Source of the DNA: Paenimyroides aestuarii
Lineage (GTDB): Bacteria > Bacteroidota > Bacteroidia > Flavobacteriales > Flavobacteriaceae
Assembly: GCF_024628805.1 (NCBI RefSeq)
Contig: NZ_CP102382.1
Coordinates: 2,790,001 to 2,854,000 of the forward strand
Direction of reading: 5' to 3'
DNA: 64,000 nucleotides
Made by a program: the position numbers and the translations under genes. Position 1 is the stretch's first letter. Every line of letters starts with the position of its first letter. The notes beneath the pieces are model-generated. The model was not told where the DNA came from. It saw only the letters and a list, made by a program, of their open reading frames with translations, and did no database searches. Below are positions 33,403-42,761 of the stretch, piece after piece.

Positions 33403-35217
33403 TTAGTTTGATCTACGCGGACGATCACCACGAACCGATCTTCGTTCATTGCGAGCCGGTCTATCGTCTTCCCGATTGCGACCAAATCGACGCTCACCTC
33501 CACTCGATCTTCTTTCTGATGAGGAACGATCGCCACGGAAACCGCCACCTCGTTCGCCACGGAAACCACCACTTCTACCACGTCCGTTGTGATCTCTTCG
33601 TGATGAAGAAGAAGAACCACCACTTGTAGAAATTTCTACGTTTACTTGACGACCTTCGTGGTGCATATTGTTTAATATACCCATAATGCGTTCGCTGTGT
33701 GAAGCATCGGTGTTAAAGAATGAAAATCCTTCTTTCACATCAACTTTAAACAAATCATCTCTGCCTAAATCTAAAGTATCACGCAAGAAATCTTTCAAAC
33801 TCATCCAATCAAAATTATCGCGCGCACCAAGGTTTAAGAAATAACGTACAGAACCATCTGCATTTACTTTGGCTTCACCTTTTTCACGAGATTTTGGAGA
33901 ATCGATTGTATTTTGTTTTTTGTAATATTCGATAAAACGATTAAATTCTACAGAAAACATTTTTTTGATTAATTCTTCTTTCGTTAAATCGCCTAATAAT
34001 TCTTCGATTTTTGGAAGATATTTATCAATTTCCGGATCAACTTCAACTCCTTTAACTTTATTTGCTAAGTGAATTAATTGTACTTCGCAAATTTCCATTC
34101 CGGTTGGAATTGGCTTTTGAACAAACTTTGTTTTAATGATTCGTTCAATCATCTGAATTTTTTTGAATTCAGATTTGGTTACGATAACGATTGATGTACC
34201 TGTTTTCCCGGCACGACCTGTACGGCCTGAGCGGTGGTTATAGGTTTCAATTTCATCGGGTAATTGGTAGTTGATAACGTGTGTAATATCGTCCACATCA
34301 ATTCCGCGAGCGGCTACATCGGTAGCGACCAACATTTGAATTTGGCGGCCACGGAAAGCTTTCATCACGCCATCGCGCTGTGCTTGCGATAAATCGCCGT
34401 GCAGTGCTGCTGCGTTGTATCCGTCTTCAATCAACTTTTCTGCAACTGCTTGTGTATCGCGCTTTGTTCTACAGAAAACCACTGAAAAAATATCCGGATT
34501 CATATCTGCCAAACGCTTTAAAACCGGGTAACGATCACGTGCACCCACTAAATAATATTCGTGCGATACGTTTACCGAACCTTGATTTTTATGCCCCACC
34601 GTAATTTCTTGCGGACGTTTCATAAATTCTTTAGCAATTCGTGCAACCTCTTGTGGCATGGTTGCAGAGAAAAGCCAAGTATTTTTCTCGTCTGGCGTAT
34701 CCGATAAGATGGATGTGATGTCTTCATAGAATCCCATGTTCAACATTTCATCTGCTTCATCTAATATACATGTTTGGATATTTTTAATGTTAACATAGTT
34801 TCTGTTAATCATATCCTGCATACGACCTGGTGTTGCCACAATAATTTGTGCACCACGCTTCACTTCTTTTGCCTGCTCTGTAATGCTGGCTCCACCATAA
34901 ACAGCAACTGTATGTAAACCCTTTACATATTTTGAATATTGCTTAATTTCGTTGGTGATTTGTAAACACAATTCTCTGGTAGGCGATAGGATCAATGCCT
35001 GTGTGCTTCTGTTCTCTGGATCAATTTTTTGAATCAGAGGAAACCCGAAAGCAGCTGTTTTCCCAGTACCCGTTTGCGCCAGTGCAACGATATCAGTATC
35101 TTGTTGCAACAATAAGGGAATAGCTTTTTCCTGAACCTCTGAAGGGTTTTCAAAACCTAAGTCTTGAATTGCTTTTAATAGCAATTCGTTTAATCCTAAT
35201 TCTTGGAATTTATTCAT
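33403..35217 (-). CDS. DEAD-box RNA helicase with DbpA-type RNA-binding domain and RG-rich tail
   Basis: ATP-dependent RNA helicase of 604 residues, DeaD/CsdA-like, for ribosome assembly and mRNA turnover, especially in the cold. Motifs in order: Q-motif region (FENPSEVQEKAIP), AQTGTGKT (47-54), PTRELC, DEAD, SAT, ARGIDV and HRSGRTGRAG. A DbpA-like RNA-recognition fold follows (about 480-550), then a tail of about 50 residues rich in Arg, Gly and Ser. It has a full -7 box at 35237-35244 and a short leader. The rdgB gene lies 71 bases upstream in the same direction. Confidence 0.95.
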   Translation of the reverse strand: MNKFQELGLNELLLKAIQDLGFENPSEVQEKAIPLLLQQDTDIVALAQTGTGKTAAFGFPLIQKIDPENRSTQALILSPTRELCLQITNEIKQYSKYVKGLHTVAVYGGASITEQAKEVKRGAQIIVATPGRMQDMINRNYVNIKNIQTCILDEADEMLNMGFYEDITSILSDTPDEKNTWLFSATMPQEVARIAKEFMKRPQEITVGHKNQGSVNVSHEYYLVGARDRYPVLKRLADMNPDIFSVVFCRTKRDTQAVAEKLIEDGYNAAALHGDLSQAQRDGVMKAFRGRQIQMLVATDVAARGIDVDDITHVINYQLPDEIETYNHRSGRTGRAGKTGTSIVIVTKSEFKKIQMIERIIKTKFVQKPIPTGMEICEVQLIHLANKVKGVEVDPEIDKYLPKIEELLGDLTKEELIKKMFSVEFNRFIEYYKKQNTIDSPKSREKGEAKVNADGSVRYFLNLGARDNFDWMSLKDFLRDTLDLGRDDLFKVDVKEGFSFFNTDASHSERIMGILNNMHHEGRQVNVEISTSGGSSSSSRRDHNGRGRSGGFRGERGGGFRGDRSSSERRSSGGERRFGRNREDDRPARNERRSVRGDRPRRSN

Positions 35218-35236
35218 ATAATTTTTAAAATAGCTG

Positions 35237-35244
35237 CAAAGGTA
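35237..35244 (-). promoter_or_regulatory. -7 box for the DEAD-box helicase
   Basis: TACCTTTG on the minus strand, full TAnnTTTG match, about 20 bases from the start codon. Confidence 0.5.
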
Positions 35245-35288
35245 GTGTTTTTTATGCAGATATTTGTATTAATTATAGGTTAAATTAT

Positions 35289-35870
35289 TTATTTTTGAAA
35301 GTCATTCAAAAACTCCACTAACTTTTCAAAAGCTCTTCCACGGTGGCTTAATTTATTTTTTTCTTCTAAAGACATTTCGGCAAAAGTGCTGCCTAAGTTT
35401 TCAGGTTCAAAAATAGGATCGTAACCAAAACCGTTTAATCCTCTTTTTTCATTTCTAATTTCGCCTTCCACAATACCAGTGAACAAATGTTGTTCGTTAT
35501 TAATATTTAAAGCAATAACCGTTTTAAACTGTGCTTTTCGATTGGTTATATTCTGTAATTTTTGTAAAACTAATTCCATATTTTTTTCAGCATTTTTATC
35601 TTCGCCAGCATATCTGGCAGAATAAACCCCTGGTTCGCCATTTAAAGCATTAATTTCTAAACCGGTATCATCGGCAAAACAAGGCAATCCGTATTTTTCG
35701 GTGATGTAATTGGCTTTAATAATGGCGTTTTCTTCTAACGTTGAGCCGGTTTCGGCAATGTCATCGGTACAGCCAATTTCTTCTAATGTGACAATTTCAA
35801 TAGATTTTGGTACTTGATTTTGAATTTCTTGTACTTTGTTTTTATTGTTTGATGCAAATATGATTTTCAT
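35289..35870 (-). CDS. rdgB: Non-canonical purine NTP pyrophosphatase (RdgB/HAM1)
   Basis: House-cleaning enzyme of 193 residues hydrolysing ITP, dITP and XTP to monophosphates, avoiding their incorporation in nucleic acids. The N-terminus MKIIFASNNKNKVQEIQ (S/TxNxxK substrate loop), FADDTGLEI with catalytic Asp residues, YSARYAG, GFGYDPIFEP and the C-terminal SHRGRAFEKL are all family hallmarks. It starts 3 bases after the recG stop, so recG-rdgB is an operon of DNA-maintenance genes. Confidence 0.96.
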   Translation of the reverse strand: MKIIFASNNKNKVQEIQNQVPKSIEIVTLEEIGCTDDIAETGSTLEENAIIKANYITEKYGLPCFADDTGLEINALNGEPGVYSARYAGEDKNAEKNMELVLQKLQNITNRKAQFKTVIALNINNEQHLFTGIVEGEIRNEKRGLNGFGYDPIFEPENLGSTFAEMSLEEKNKLSHRGRAFEKLVEFLNDFQK

Positions 35871-35873
35871 AGG

Positions 35874-37982
35874 TTAACTTATATAATTCCAAATATTGTT
35901 TTTCTTAGCGAGTGTTTCAAACACATATTTAAGTGGCTGATGTTCTGGTTTTTCTAGATTGATATCTTCTTTTAAAAGTTCAATTGCCTTTGTTCGTGCC
36001 AATTTTAATATATCTTGATCTTTCACCAAATCGGCAATTTGCAAATTCAGCACACCGCTTTGCTGTGTTCCCATAATATCGCCCGGACCCCGAAGTTTTA
36101 AATCGATTTCTGATATTTCAAAACCATCATTTGTTCGGCACATGGCATCCATTCGTACTTTTGTATCGGCACTTAGCTTGTTTCCGGTCATTAAAACGCA
36201 GAAACTTTGTTCGGCACCACGACCAACGCGGCCTCGTAATTGATGCAATTGACTCAACCCAAAACGTTCGGCACTTTCAATAATCATTACCGATGCGTTG
36301 GGCACATTAACCCCTACTTCAATCACTGTGGTAGCAATCATAATTTGGGTTTCGCCTTTTACAAAGCGCTCCATTTCGGCATCTTTATCTTTAGAGGGCA
36401 TTTGTCCGTGCACCACACTCACCCGATATTGTGGAAAAGGAAAATCGCGGGCAATGGCATCATATCCTTCCATTAAATTCTTATAATCTAACTTTTCACT
36501 TTCTTGAATCAACGGATATACAATATAAATTTGTCGGCCTTTTGCAATTTCTTCCTTAATAAAATGCCAAACTTGCAAACGCTTGCTTTCAAAAAAATGC
36601 AGTGTTTTTATGGGTTTTCTTCCAGGCGGTAATTCATCTATCACCGAAACATCTAAATCGCCATACAAACTCATAGCCAACGTACGCGGAATTGGGGTTG
36701 CGGTCATTACCAAAACGTGCGGTGGCAATATGTTCTTTTTCCACATTTTAGAACGCTGTTCCACTCCAAAGCGATGTTGTTCATCAATAATTGATAAACC
36801 CAAGTTTTTAAATTGTACTTTATCTTCTAACAAAGCGTGCGTTCCTATTAAAATATGAATGGTTCCATTTTCTAGTTCTTCGTGAATTTGATTGCGTTCT
36901 TTGGTTTTGGTGGATCCAGTTAGCAGCGCCACTTTAACATTTATTTTATCAGCCAATTCTTTAATTCCTGTAAAATGTTGATTGGCAAGAATCTCAGTCG
37001 GTGCCATTAAACATGCCTGAAAACCGTTATCTAAAGCAAGCAACATACTCATAAAACCAACAATGGTTTTACCAGCACCCACATCGCCCTGGAGCAAACG
37101 ATTCATTTGTGCTTCGTGTGCCATATCAAGCCGGATTTCTTTCAACACCCGTTTCTGAGCATTTGTTAAAGGAAAAGGCAAATGGTCATGATAAAAAGTA
37201 TTGAAATAAAGCCCTACATTTTGAAACGCAAAACCTTTAATTTTCTGTTTTCGAACCAAATTTTTCGACAATAATTGTAATTGGATAAAAAACAACTCCT
37301 CAAATTTTAATCGAAATTGGGATCGGTTTAATAAATCGGTGTTTTTGGGAAAATGAACGTTAAAAAAAGCTTCATTTTTTGGCAACAGCCGTAATTCATG
37401 AATTATTTTTTCAGGAAAAACCTCTTTAAACAAATGATGCGTTTCCAGGAAAACCTGCTGCATCATTTTGGTAATGCTTCGGTTAGAAATATTTTTCTGA
37501 TGGAGTTTTTCTGTAGATGGATACACAGGTTGCAAAGCAGATTGTAGGCTTTTTTTATGTTCTTCAACGGTTTCCATTTCTGGATGTGGCATAGAAAACA
37601 ATCCGTTAAAATGATTGATTTTCCCAAAAATCACATAAGGTGTATTTAACTGTAAATTTTCCTTAATCCATTTATGCCCTTGAAACCATATCAATTCCAT
37701 TTCGCCCAAACCATCAGTAAAAATAGCAACCAAGCGACTGCCACGTTTCTGTTCTACGGTTTTAATTTTGATAATCTTTCCAACCAATTGCACTTCTGCA
37801 TTTAAACCTGCATGCAGCTCGTTGATTTTATAATATTTTGTTCGATCTAAATATTTATACGGATAAAAATTTATTAAATCTTTATAGGTAAAAATTTGCA
37901 GTTCTTTTTTTAAAACAGCAGCACGTTGAGGACCAACTCCTTTCAAGTATTCTACGGGCGTGTCTAAAACATTTTGCTGCAT
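35874..37982 (-). CDS. recG: ATP-dependent DNA helicase RecG
   Basis: Superfamily 2 helicase of 702 residues that remodels stalled forks and branched DNA. An N-terminal wedge with OB fold (VQLVGKIIKIKTVEQK) precedes the motor. Walker A is LQGDVGAGKTIVGF, motif II is DEQH (SIIDEQHRFGVEQR), motif III TATPIPRTLA, and the C-terminal helicase half has VGVNVPNASVMIIE, QLRGRVGRG and the TRG region. Full length for the family. Operon leader for rdgB. Confidence 0.96.
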   Translation of the reverse strand: MQQNVLDTPVEYLKGVGPQRAAVLKKELQIFTYKDLINFYPYKYLDRTKYYKINELHAGLNAEVQLVGKIIKIKTVEQKRGSRLVAIFTDGLGEMELIWFQGHKWIKENLQLNTPYVIFGKINHFNGLFSMPHPEMETVEEHKKSLQSALQPVYPSTEKLHQKNISNRSITKMMQQVFLETHHLFKEVFPEKIIHELRLLPKNEAFFNVHFPKNTDLLNRSQFRLKFEELFFIQLQLLSKNLVRKQKIKGFAFQNVGLYFNTFYHDHLPFPLTNAQKRVLKEIRLDMAHEAQMNRLLQGDVGAGKTIVGFMSMLLALDNGFQACLMAPTEILANQHFTGIKELADKINVKVALLTGSTKTKERNQIHEELENGTIHILIGTHALLEDKVQFKNLGLSIIDEQHRFGVEQRSKMWKKNILPPHVLVMTATPIPRTLAMSLYGDLDVSVIDELPPGRKPIKTLHFFESKRLQVWHFIKEEIAKGRQIYIVYPLIQESEKLDYKNLMEGYDAIARDFPFPQYRVSVVHGQMPSKDKDAEMERFVKGETQIMIATTVIEVGVNVPNASVMIIESAERFGLSQLHQLRGRVGRGAEQSFCVLMTGNKLSADTKVRMDAMCRTNDGFEISEIDLKLRGPGDIMGTQQSGVLNLQIADLVKDQDILKLARTKAIELLKEDINLEKPEHQPLKYVFETLAKKNNIWNYIS

Positions 37983-38046
37983 TTTCTAATTTTTTTTGTA
38001 AAGTTAAATGTATTTCATGAATTTTTCAAAATGTAGAAATAGATTA

Positions 38047-38075
38047 TTGTTTAAGCGATCTTTATGTTATATTTA
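38047..38075 (+). promoter_or_regulatory. Promoter of the PNGase F gene
   Basis: TTG at 38047-38049, 18-base spacer, TATATTTA at 38068-38075 (one mismatch to TAnnTTTG). Confidence 0.5.
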
Positions 38076-38097
38076 CAAATAATTAACAACATTTCAA

Positions 38098-39123
38098 ATG
38101 AAAAAAATCATTACCTTATTATTCTTTTCAGCGTTTACATTGATTGCATGTAAAGATGATGAAAAAACAAACGATGACCCAGCAAGAACCATTAACGTTA
38201 AAACTTTTGACAAAGTAAAAGTTGCTTTCGGTGACAATTTATCGCAAAGTGCAGAAGGAACCTTTACTTTTCCTGACAATTTAGACAATGTTAAGACCAT
38301 TAAAATGTATATCAAAGATATTTGTCCAAACAAAGATTGCGATGAATGGGACAGGTATGCTAATATCTACGCAAAAGATAAAGCTACGGGCACATGGTAT
38401 GAATTGGGGAGATTTATCAATCCATATTGGGTAGGAAATGAAAAGTTAGAACGCGGATATGAAGTTGATGTAACTGATTTTAGATCTATTTTATCAGGAA
38501 CAACCGAGTTAAAGATTTATACAGAAACATGGAACGCCAAAGGCCGTACATATAGTGTAGAATTTGATTTTGAACCAGGTACACCCGATTATAAATATTC
38601 TGCTGTTGTTCCTGTGATTCAATACAATAAATCATCTATTGATGGGGTGCCTTATGGAACTAATTTTGACACAAATGTATTCGATTTAACAAAACAAATT
38701 ACGATACCCACTAATACAGAAATTGCTTATTTTAGAACCATTATTTCTGGTTGGGGGCACGCTACGCCAAACGATGCAGGCGGTAGAGGCTGTGCAGAAT
38801 GGTGTTTTCGTACGCATCATATCCTCATAAATGGTAACCCCACTTTTTCACATGAATTAAAAGCGATTGGTTGCGCACAAAACCCAGTTAATAATCAGGC
38901 GCCAGGCAACTGGAAACCAGAGCGTGCGGGTTGGTGTCCGGGTATGGTTGTTCCTGTACGTTTTAACAATATCGAAAAAAATATGTTTGGCACTGCCTTT
39001 AACTTTGAATATGATTTTGAAGATTGGACAAATAACAATGGTAATGGTAACGCTTTTTATGCGGTTTCTACCTTTGTGGTTGTAAAAAGTAACGCACCAA
39101 TTGAAAAACCTATTGTCAATTAA
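38098..39123 (+). CDS. Peptide-N-glycosidase F (PNGase F), predicted lipoprotein
   Basis: Amidase of 341 residues cleaving the asparagine-GlcNAc bond of N-glycoproteins. Strong resemblance to the Elizabethkingia meningoseptica enzyme throughout, for example AFGDNLSQSAEGTFTFP, SAVVPVIQYNKSSIDGVPYG and AGWCPGMVVP. The key acids are present: Asp85 in CDEWDRYAN (Asp60 there), Glu143 in IYTETW (Glu118) and Glu234 in GCAEWCFRTH (Glu206). Cys pairs 76/81, 232/236 and 259/280 match its three disulfides. Unlike the freely secreted enzyme, the leader ends in a lipobox LIAC with Cys18, predicting lipid anchoring; Lys-Asp follow. It stands alone with its own promoter and terminator. Confidence 0.96.
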   Translation: MKKIITLLFFSAFTLIACKDDEKTNDDPARTINVKTFDKVKVAFGDNLSQSAEGTFTFPDNLDNVKTIKMYIKDICPNKDCDEWDRYANIYAKDKATGTWYELGRFINPYWVGNEKLERGYEVDVTDFRSILSGTTELKIYTETWNAKGRTYSVEFDFEPGTPDYKYSAVVPVIQYNKSSIDGVPYGTNFDTNVFDLTKQITIPTNTEIAYFRTIISGWGHATPNDAGGRGCAEWCFRTHHILINGNPTFSHELKAIGCAQNPVNNQAPGNWKPERAGWCPGMVVPVRFNNIEKNMFGTAFNFEYDFEDWTNNNGNGNAFYAVSTFVVVKSNAPIEKPIVN

Positions 39124-39145
39124 GTGCAACGAATATTGCTAATCT

Positions 39146-39185
39146 AAAAAAAGGTGCTTTCCTATTAAGAAAAAGCACCTTTTTT
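39146..39185. terminator. Bidirectional terminator between the PNGase F gene and dnaB
   Basis: AAAAAAGGTGCTTT, loop, AAAGCACCTTTTTT; serves both convergent genes. Confidence 0.88.
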
Positions 39186-39192
39186 ATAGTTC

Positions 39193-40719
39193 TTAAAACG
39201 GAACATCATTATCATCACTAAAACTGCTTCCAAAAATTTGATCGCTCGGTGGCAAATCATTTGCTAAGTTTCGGTCGTTCATACTTGATGGAAACTCATC
39301 AAATGGCATAAAAGCATCATCTAAATTGTCGAATTTACCAAACTTACCTAAGAATTTCAATCGAATGTTATCTAAACCACCGTTACGGTGCTTTGCAACA
39401 ATAAATTCTGCTTGTCCTTCCGTTGGGCTTTGTTCTTCATCGTCCCAAACATCAATTTTATAGTATTCGGGTCTGTAGATAAAGGAAACGATATCGGCAT
39501 CTTGCTCAATCGCTCCCGATTCACGCAAATCTGAAAGCAATGGTCGCTTTGATGAGCCACGTGTTTCTACTGCACGTGATAATTGTGAAAGCGCAATAAC
39601 CGGAATATCCAATTCTTTTGCCAAACCTTTCAAGTTTCTCGAAATGGTTGAAATTTCTTGCTCTCTGTTTCCTCCTCCTTTTCCGTTTCCGCCAGCTGTC
39701 ATTAATTGTAAATAGTCAATAATAATCAATTGAATATCGTATTGCGACTTTAAACGTCGGGCTTTTGCACGCAAATCAAAAATAGACAAAGATGGGGTAT
39801 CGTCAATATACAAAGGCGCTTTTTCAAGGTCTTTTACTTTTACGTTGAGTTGCTCCCATTCGTGTTGTTCTAATTTTCCGGTACGCAATTTTTCAGACGA
39901 TAATCCTGTTTCTGATGAAATCAAACGGGTAATTAGCTGAACACTCGACATTTCTAGTGAAAAAAACGCCACACCTTTGTTGGCATCAATAGCAATGTTT
40001 CGAGCCATTGAAAGTACAAAAGCCGTTTTACCCATACCGGGACGAGCTGCAATGATGATTAAATCGGAAGGTTGCCATCCTGATGTTAATCCGTCTAGTT
40101 TATGAAAACCGGTTGGCAATCCGGAAAGTCCTTCTCGTTTGCCAATTTCTTCAATACGTTTTTTTGCTTGTGCAACCAAAGATTGCGCCGTTTCGGTACT
40201 TTTCTTAATGTTTCCTTGGGTTACATCGTATAATTTTGATTCGGCTTGATCCAATAACTCAAAAATATCTGACGATTCATCGTATGCATCTTCAATAATT
40301 TCAGACGAAATTTTGATTAAACTCCGTTGAATGAATTTTTGAAGAATGATGCGCGAGTGAAACTCAATATGTGCAGAAGAAGCAATTTTCTGTGTGAGAT
40401 TGATTAAATAAAAATCTCCTCCAATTAGCTCTAATTTGCCATTTTTGCGCAGCTGTGTGGAAACCGTTAAAATATCAATAGGTTGACTGGCTTTGAACAG
40501 CATTTCAATAGCTTCATAAATATGTTTATGAGCTTCTTTGTAAAATGCGTCGGGTTTTAAAATGTCAATTGCGTCATCAACTCCTTTTTTATCAATCATC
40601 ATTGCGCCCAACACAGCTTCTTCTAAATCAACGGCTTGCGGTGGCAGTTTACCTTTTTCTAAGGTAATAATGTTCTGATTAATTTTAAAATTAGGATTTA
40701 ATACTTTCTCTTGTTCCAT
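39193..40719 (-). CDS. dnaB: Replicative DNA helicase DnaB
   Basis: Hexameric 5'-3' helicase of the replication fork, 508 residues. The N-terminal helical domain begins PPQAVDLEEAVLGAMM. The RecA-like domain has Walker A AARPGMGKTAF, Walker B LIIIDYLQLM, and DLRESGAIEQDADIV plus HRNGG near the end. A disordered acidic C-terminal tail (SSFSDDNDVPF) is typical of Bacteroidota DnaB. No intein. Terminated at the shared hairpin with the PNGase F gene. Confidence 0.97.
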   Translation of the reverse strand: MEQEKVLNPNFKINQNIITLEKGKLPPQAVDLEEAVLGAMMIDKKGVDDAIDILKPDAFYKEAHKHIYEAIEMLFKASQPIDILTVSTQLRKNGKLELIGGDFYLINLTQKIASSAHIEFHSRIILQKFIQRSLIKISSEIIEDAYDESSDIFELLDQAESKLYDVTQGNIKKSTETAQSLVAQAKKRIEEIGKREGLSGLPTGFHKLDGLTSGWQPSDLIIIAARPGMGKTAFVLSMARNIAIDANKGVAFFSLEMSSVQLITRLISSETGLSSEKLRTGKLEQHEWEQLNVKVKDLEKAPLYIDDTPSLSIFDLRAKARRLKSQYDIQLIIIDYLQLMTAGGNGKGGGNREQEISTISRNLKGLAKELDIPVIALSQLSRAVETRGSSKRPLLSDLRESGAIEQDADIVSFIYRPEYYKIDVWDDEEQSPTEGQAEFIVAKHRNGGLDNIRLKFLGKFGKFDNLDDAFMPFDEFPSSMNDRNLANDLPPSDQIFGSSFSDDNDVPF

Positions 40720-40815
40720 TCAGCGAATTTAGTTTTTTTAAACCTATTTTACTAAATAAATTTATTAACTATTTGGTTAAAGTTTTTTAATAATAATTGT
40801 TGATAAGTTATCAGC

Positions 40816-40848
40816 CAAAAAAAGCTGAACTTTATTGCTCAGCTTCTT
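40816..40848 (-). terminator. accA terminator
   Basis: On the minus strand AAGCTGA, 10-base loop, TCAGCTTTTTTT, 22 bases after the accA stop. Confidence 0.8.
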
Positions 40849-40869
40849 TATACAGTATATAATTACAAC

Positions 40870-41823
40870 CTATTCAGAGAATTCTCCCATGTTTGAATAT
40901 TTGTCTATACGTTCGTTAATAAGTTTATCAATGTTTTTCTTTGCTAATTCTGCATAGGTTTTAACAATGGTTTTCTTCACCGTTTCAAAAGTAGCTTCAC
41001 GGTCGTAATGAGCGCCGCCTAATGGTTCAGGTATCACATCGTCTATCAATTTGTTCTTTTTCATATCAACCGATGTTAGCTTTAAAGCATCGGCAGCTAT
41101 TTCTTTGTATTCCCAACTGCGGAATAGAATGGAAGAACATGATTCAGGAGAAATCACAGAGTACCAAGTGTTTTCTAGCATAAAAACTTTGTCGCCTACT
41201 CCTATCCCCAACGCTCCGCCTGATGCTCCTTCACCCACAATGATTACGATGATGGGCACTTTTATACGGAACATTTCAAAAATATTGCGTGCAATGGCTT
41301 CTCCTTGTCCGCGTTCTTCTGCTTCCAAACCTGGGTAAGCCCCTGGTGTATCAACAAAAGTTACAATTGGAATATTGAATTTTTCTGCCATACGCATTAA
41401 ACGCAAGGCTTTGCGGTAACCTTCTGGATTTGCCATACCAAAGTTGCGGTATTGACGGGTTTTGGTATTGGTTCCTTTTTGCTGACCGATAAACATAAAT
41501 GATTGATCACCAATTTTACCCAAACCACCAATCATAGCTTTGTCGTCTTTCACGCCTCTGTCGCCAAACAACTCTAAAAACGTGTCGCCACAAATGGCTT
41601 TGATATAATCGAGTGTATAGGGGCGGTTGGGATGGCGCGATAATTGTACACGTTGCCACGCATTTAGGTTGCCATATATTTCTTTTTTGGTTTCTTCTAA
41701 TTTTTTTTCGATATTTTTACAAGTTTCAGTAACATCCACATCGGACTCTTGCCCAATAATCTGGCATTTATCTAACTGGTCGTTTAACTCTTTTATAGGT
41801 AACTCGAAATCTAAATACTCCAT
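40870..41823 (-). CDS. accA: Acetyl-CoA carboxylase carboxyltransferase subunit alpha
   Basis: Carboxyltransferase alpha subunit, 317 residues, transferring CO2 from biotin to acetyl-CoA to make malonyl-CoA with AccD. The sequence starts [20 protein letters not shown] and contains [35 protein letters not shown] active region (about 160-180), and [15 protein letters not shown], the oxyanion-hole glycine motif. Complete length. Own promoter (TATATTTG at 41856-41863) and terminator. accD is elsewhere. Confidence 0.97.
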   Translation of the reverse strand: MEYLDFELPIKELNDQLDKCQIIGQESDVDVTETCKNIEKKLEETKKEIYGNLNAWQRVQLSRHPNRPYTLDYIKAICGDTFLELFGDRGVKDDKAMIGGLGKIGDQSFMFIGQQKGTNTKTRQYRNFGMANPEGYRKALRLMRMAEKFNIPIVTFVDTPGAYPGLEAEERGQGEAIARNIFEMFRIKVPIIVIIVGEGASGGALGIGVGDKVFMLENTWYSVISPESCSSILFRSWEYKEIAADALKLTSVDMKKNKLIDDVIPEPLGGAHYDREATFETVKKTIVKTYAELAKKNIDKLINERIDKYSNMGEFSE

Positions 41824-41855
41824 AAACCTTGTTATTTTGTCTGTTTTTGTAGCTA

Positions 41856-41863
41856 CAAATATA
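41856..41863 (-). promoter_or_regulatory. -7 box for accA
   Basis: TATATTTG on the minus strand, about 33 bases from the start codon. Confidence 0.55.
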
Positions 41864-41876
41864 GCGTTTTTATTAA

Positions 41877-42761
41877 TTAAGCGATGGCTTTTTTGCGATT
41901 TTTAAAATATGCGTTCATCAACACAGTAAACAATATGATCACAGCACCTACATAGAAAGCGGCGGTCATTTTTTCTTGGTCTTTAAAAAACAATACGGCC
42001 AGAACAATTCCGTAAACGGGTTCTAAATTAATGGTAAGCATCACCGTGTAAGGCGACAAATATTTCATAATATCAATTGTAGCAATAAAAGGATAGGCAG
42101 TGCAAATAGAACCTAAAATTCCTAACCAAATATAATCATTGGGTTGAAAGTTAAAATTAACAGCGGTGAAACCATTTTGATAGATTAAAAAACATCCCAA
42201 AATAAATAATCCTCCCAAAAGTTCATAAAAACTAATCACCACACTGTCATACGAATGTGCAAGTTTTCCGTTGATAATTGAAAACGAAGCCGACAAAAAT
42301 GCAGATAATAATGCAACTAAAATTCCTATTTTGTATTGTGTTTCAAATCTAAAAATCAACAATAAACCGGCAACTACCAAACAACCCAACAGCACTTCAT
42401 ACAGTATGAATTTGCGTTTGTAAAAAATAGGCTCTAGAATCGATGTAAAAAAAGCGCCGGTTGACAAACATGCTAAGGTAATGGATATGTTTGCTATTTT
42501 AATGGCATGAAAAAAGGTGAGCCAATGAATGGCTATTACAAAACCAAAGAGAAAAAAACGCAACATATCTTTTGGGCTAATGGCTAATTTTTTTCGTTTG
42601 ATTACTAAATAAAACAAAATTACGGCAACACCAATTGCTATACGCGTAAAAACCAGCGGCAACGCTTGTAATGATATTAATTGTCCCAATAAGGCGGTGA
42701 ATCCCCAAATAAAAACAATTAAATGAAGATGCAGATGATTTTTTAAATTAACGTTTTGCAT
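41877..42761 (-). CDS. EamA/DMT-family membrane transporter
   Basis: Inner-membrane protein of 294 residues with ten predicted transmembrane helices in two EamA repeats, as in drug/metabolite exporters (RhaT/YdcZ type). Features: [19 protein letters not shown] at the N-terminus, [20 protein letters not shown] closing repeat 1 and [19 protein letters not shown] near the end (the second EamA signature). It overlaps the LptF/G-type gene by 14 bases and so is probably co-translated as the last gene of the tgt operon. Substrate unknown. Confidence 0.9.
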   Translation of the reverse strand: MQNVNLKNHLHLHLIVFIWGFTALLGQLISLQALPLVFTRIAIGVAVILFYLVIKRKKLAISPKDMLRFFLFGFVIAIHWLTFFHAIKIANISITLACLSTGAFFTSILEPIFYKRKFILYEVLLGCLVVAGLLLIFRFETQYKIGILVALLSAFLSASFSIINGKLAHSYDSVVISFYELLGGLFILGCFLIYQNGFTAVNFNFQPNDYIWLGILGSICTAYPFIATIDIMKYLSPYTVMLTINLEPVYGIVLAVLFFKDQEKMTAAFYVGAVIILFTVLMNAYFKNRKKAIA

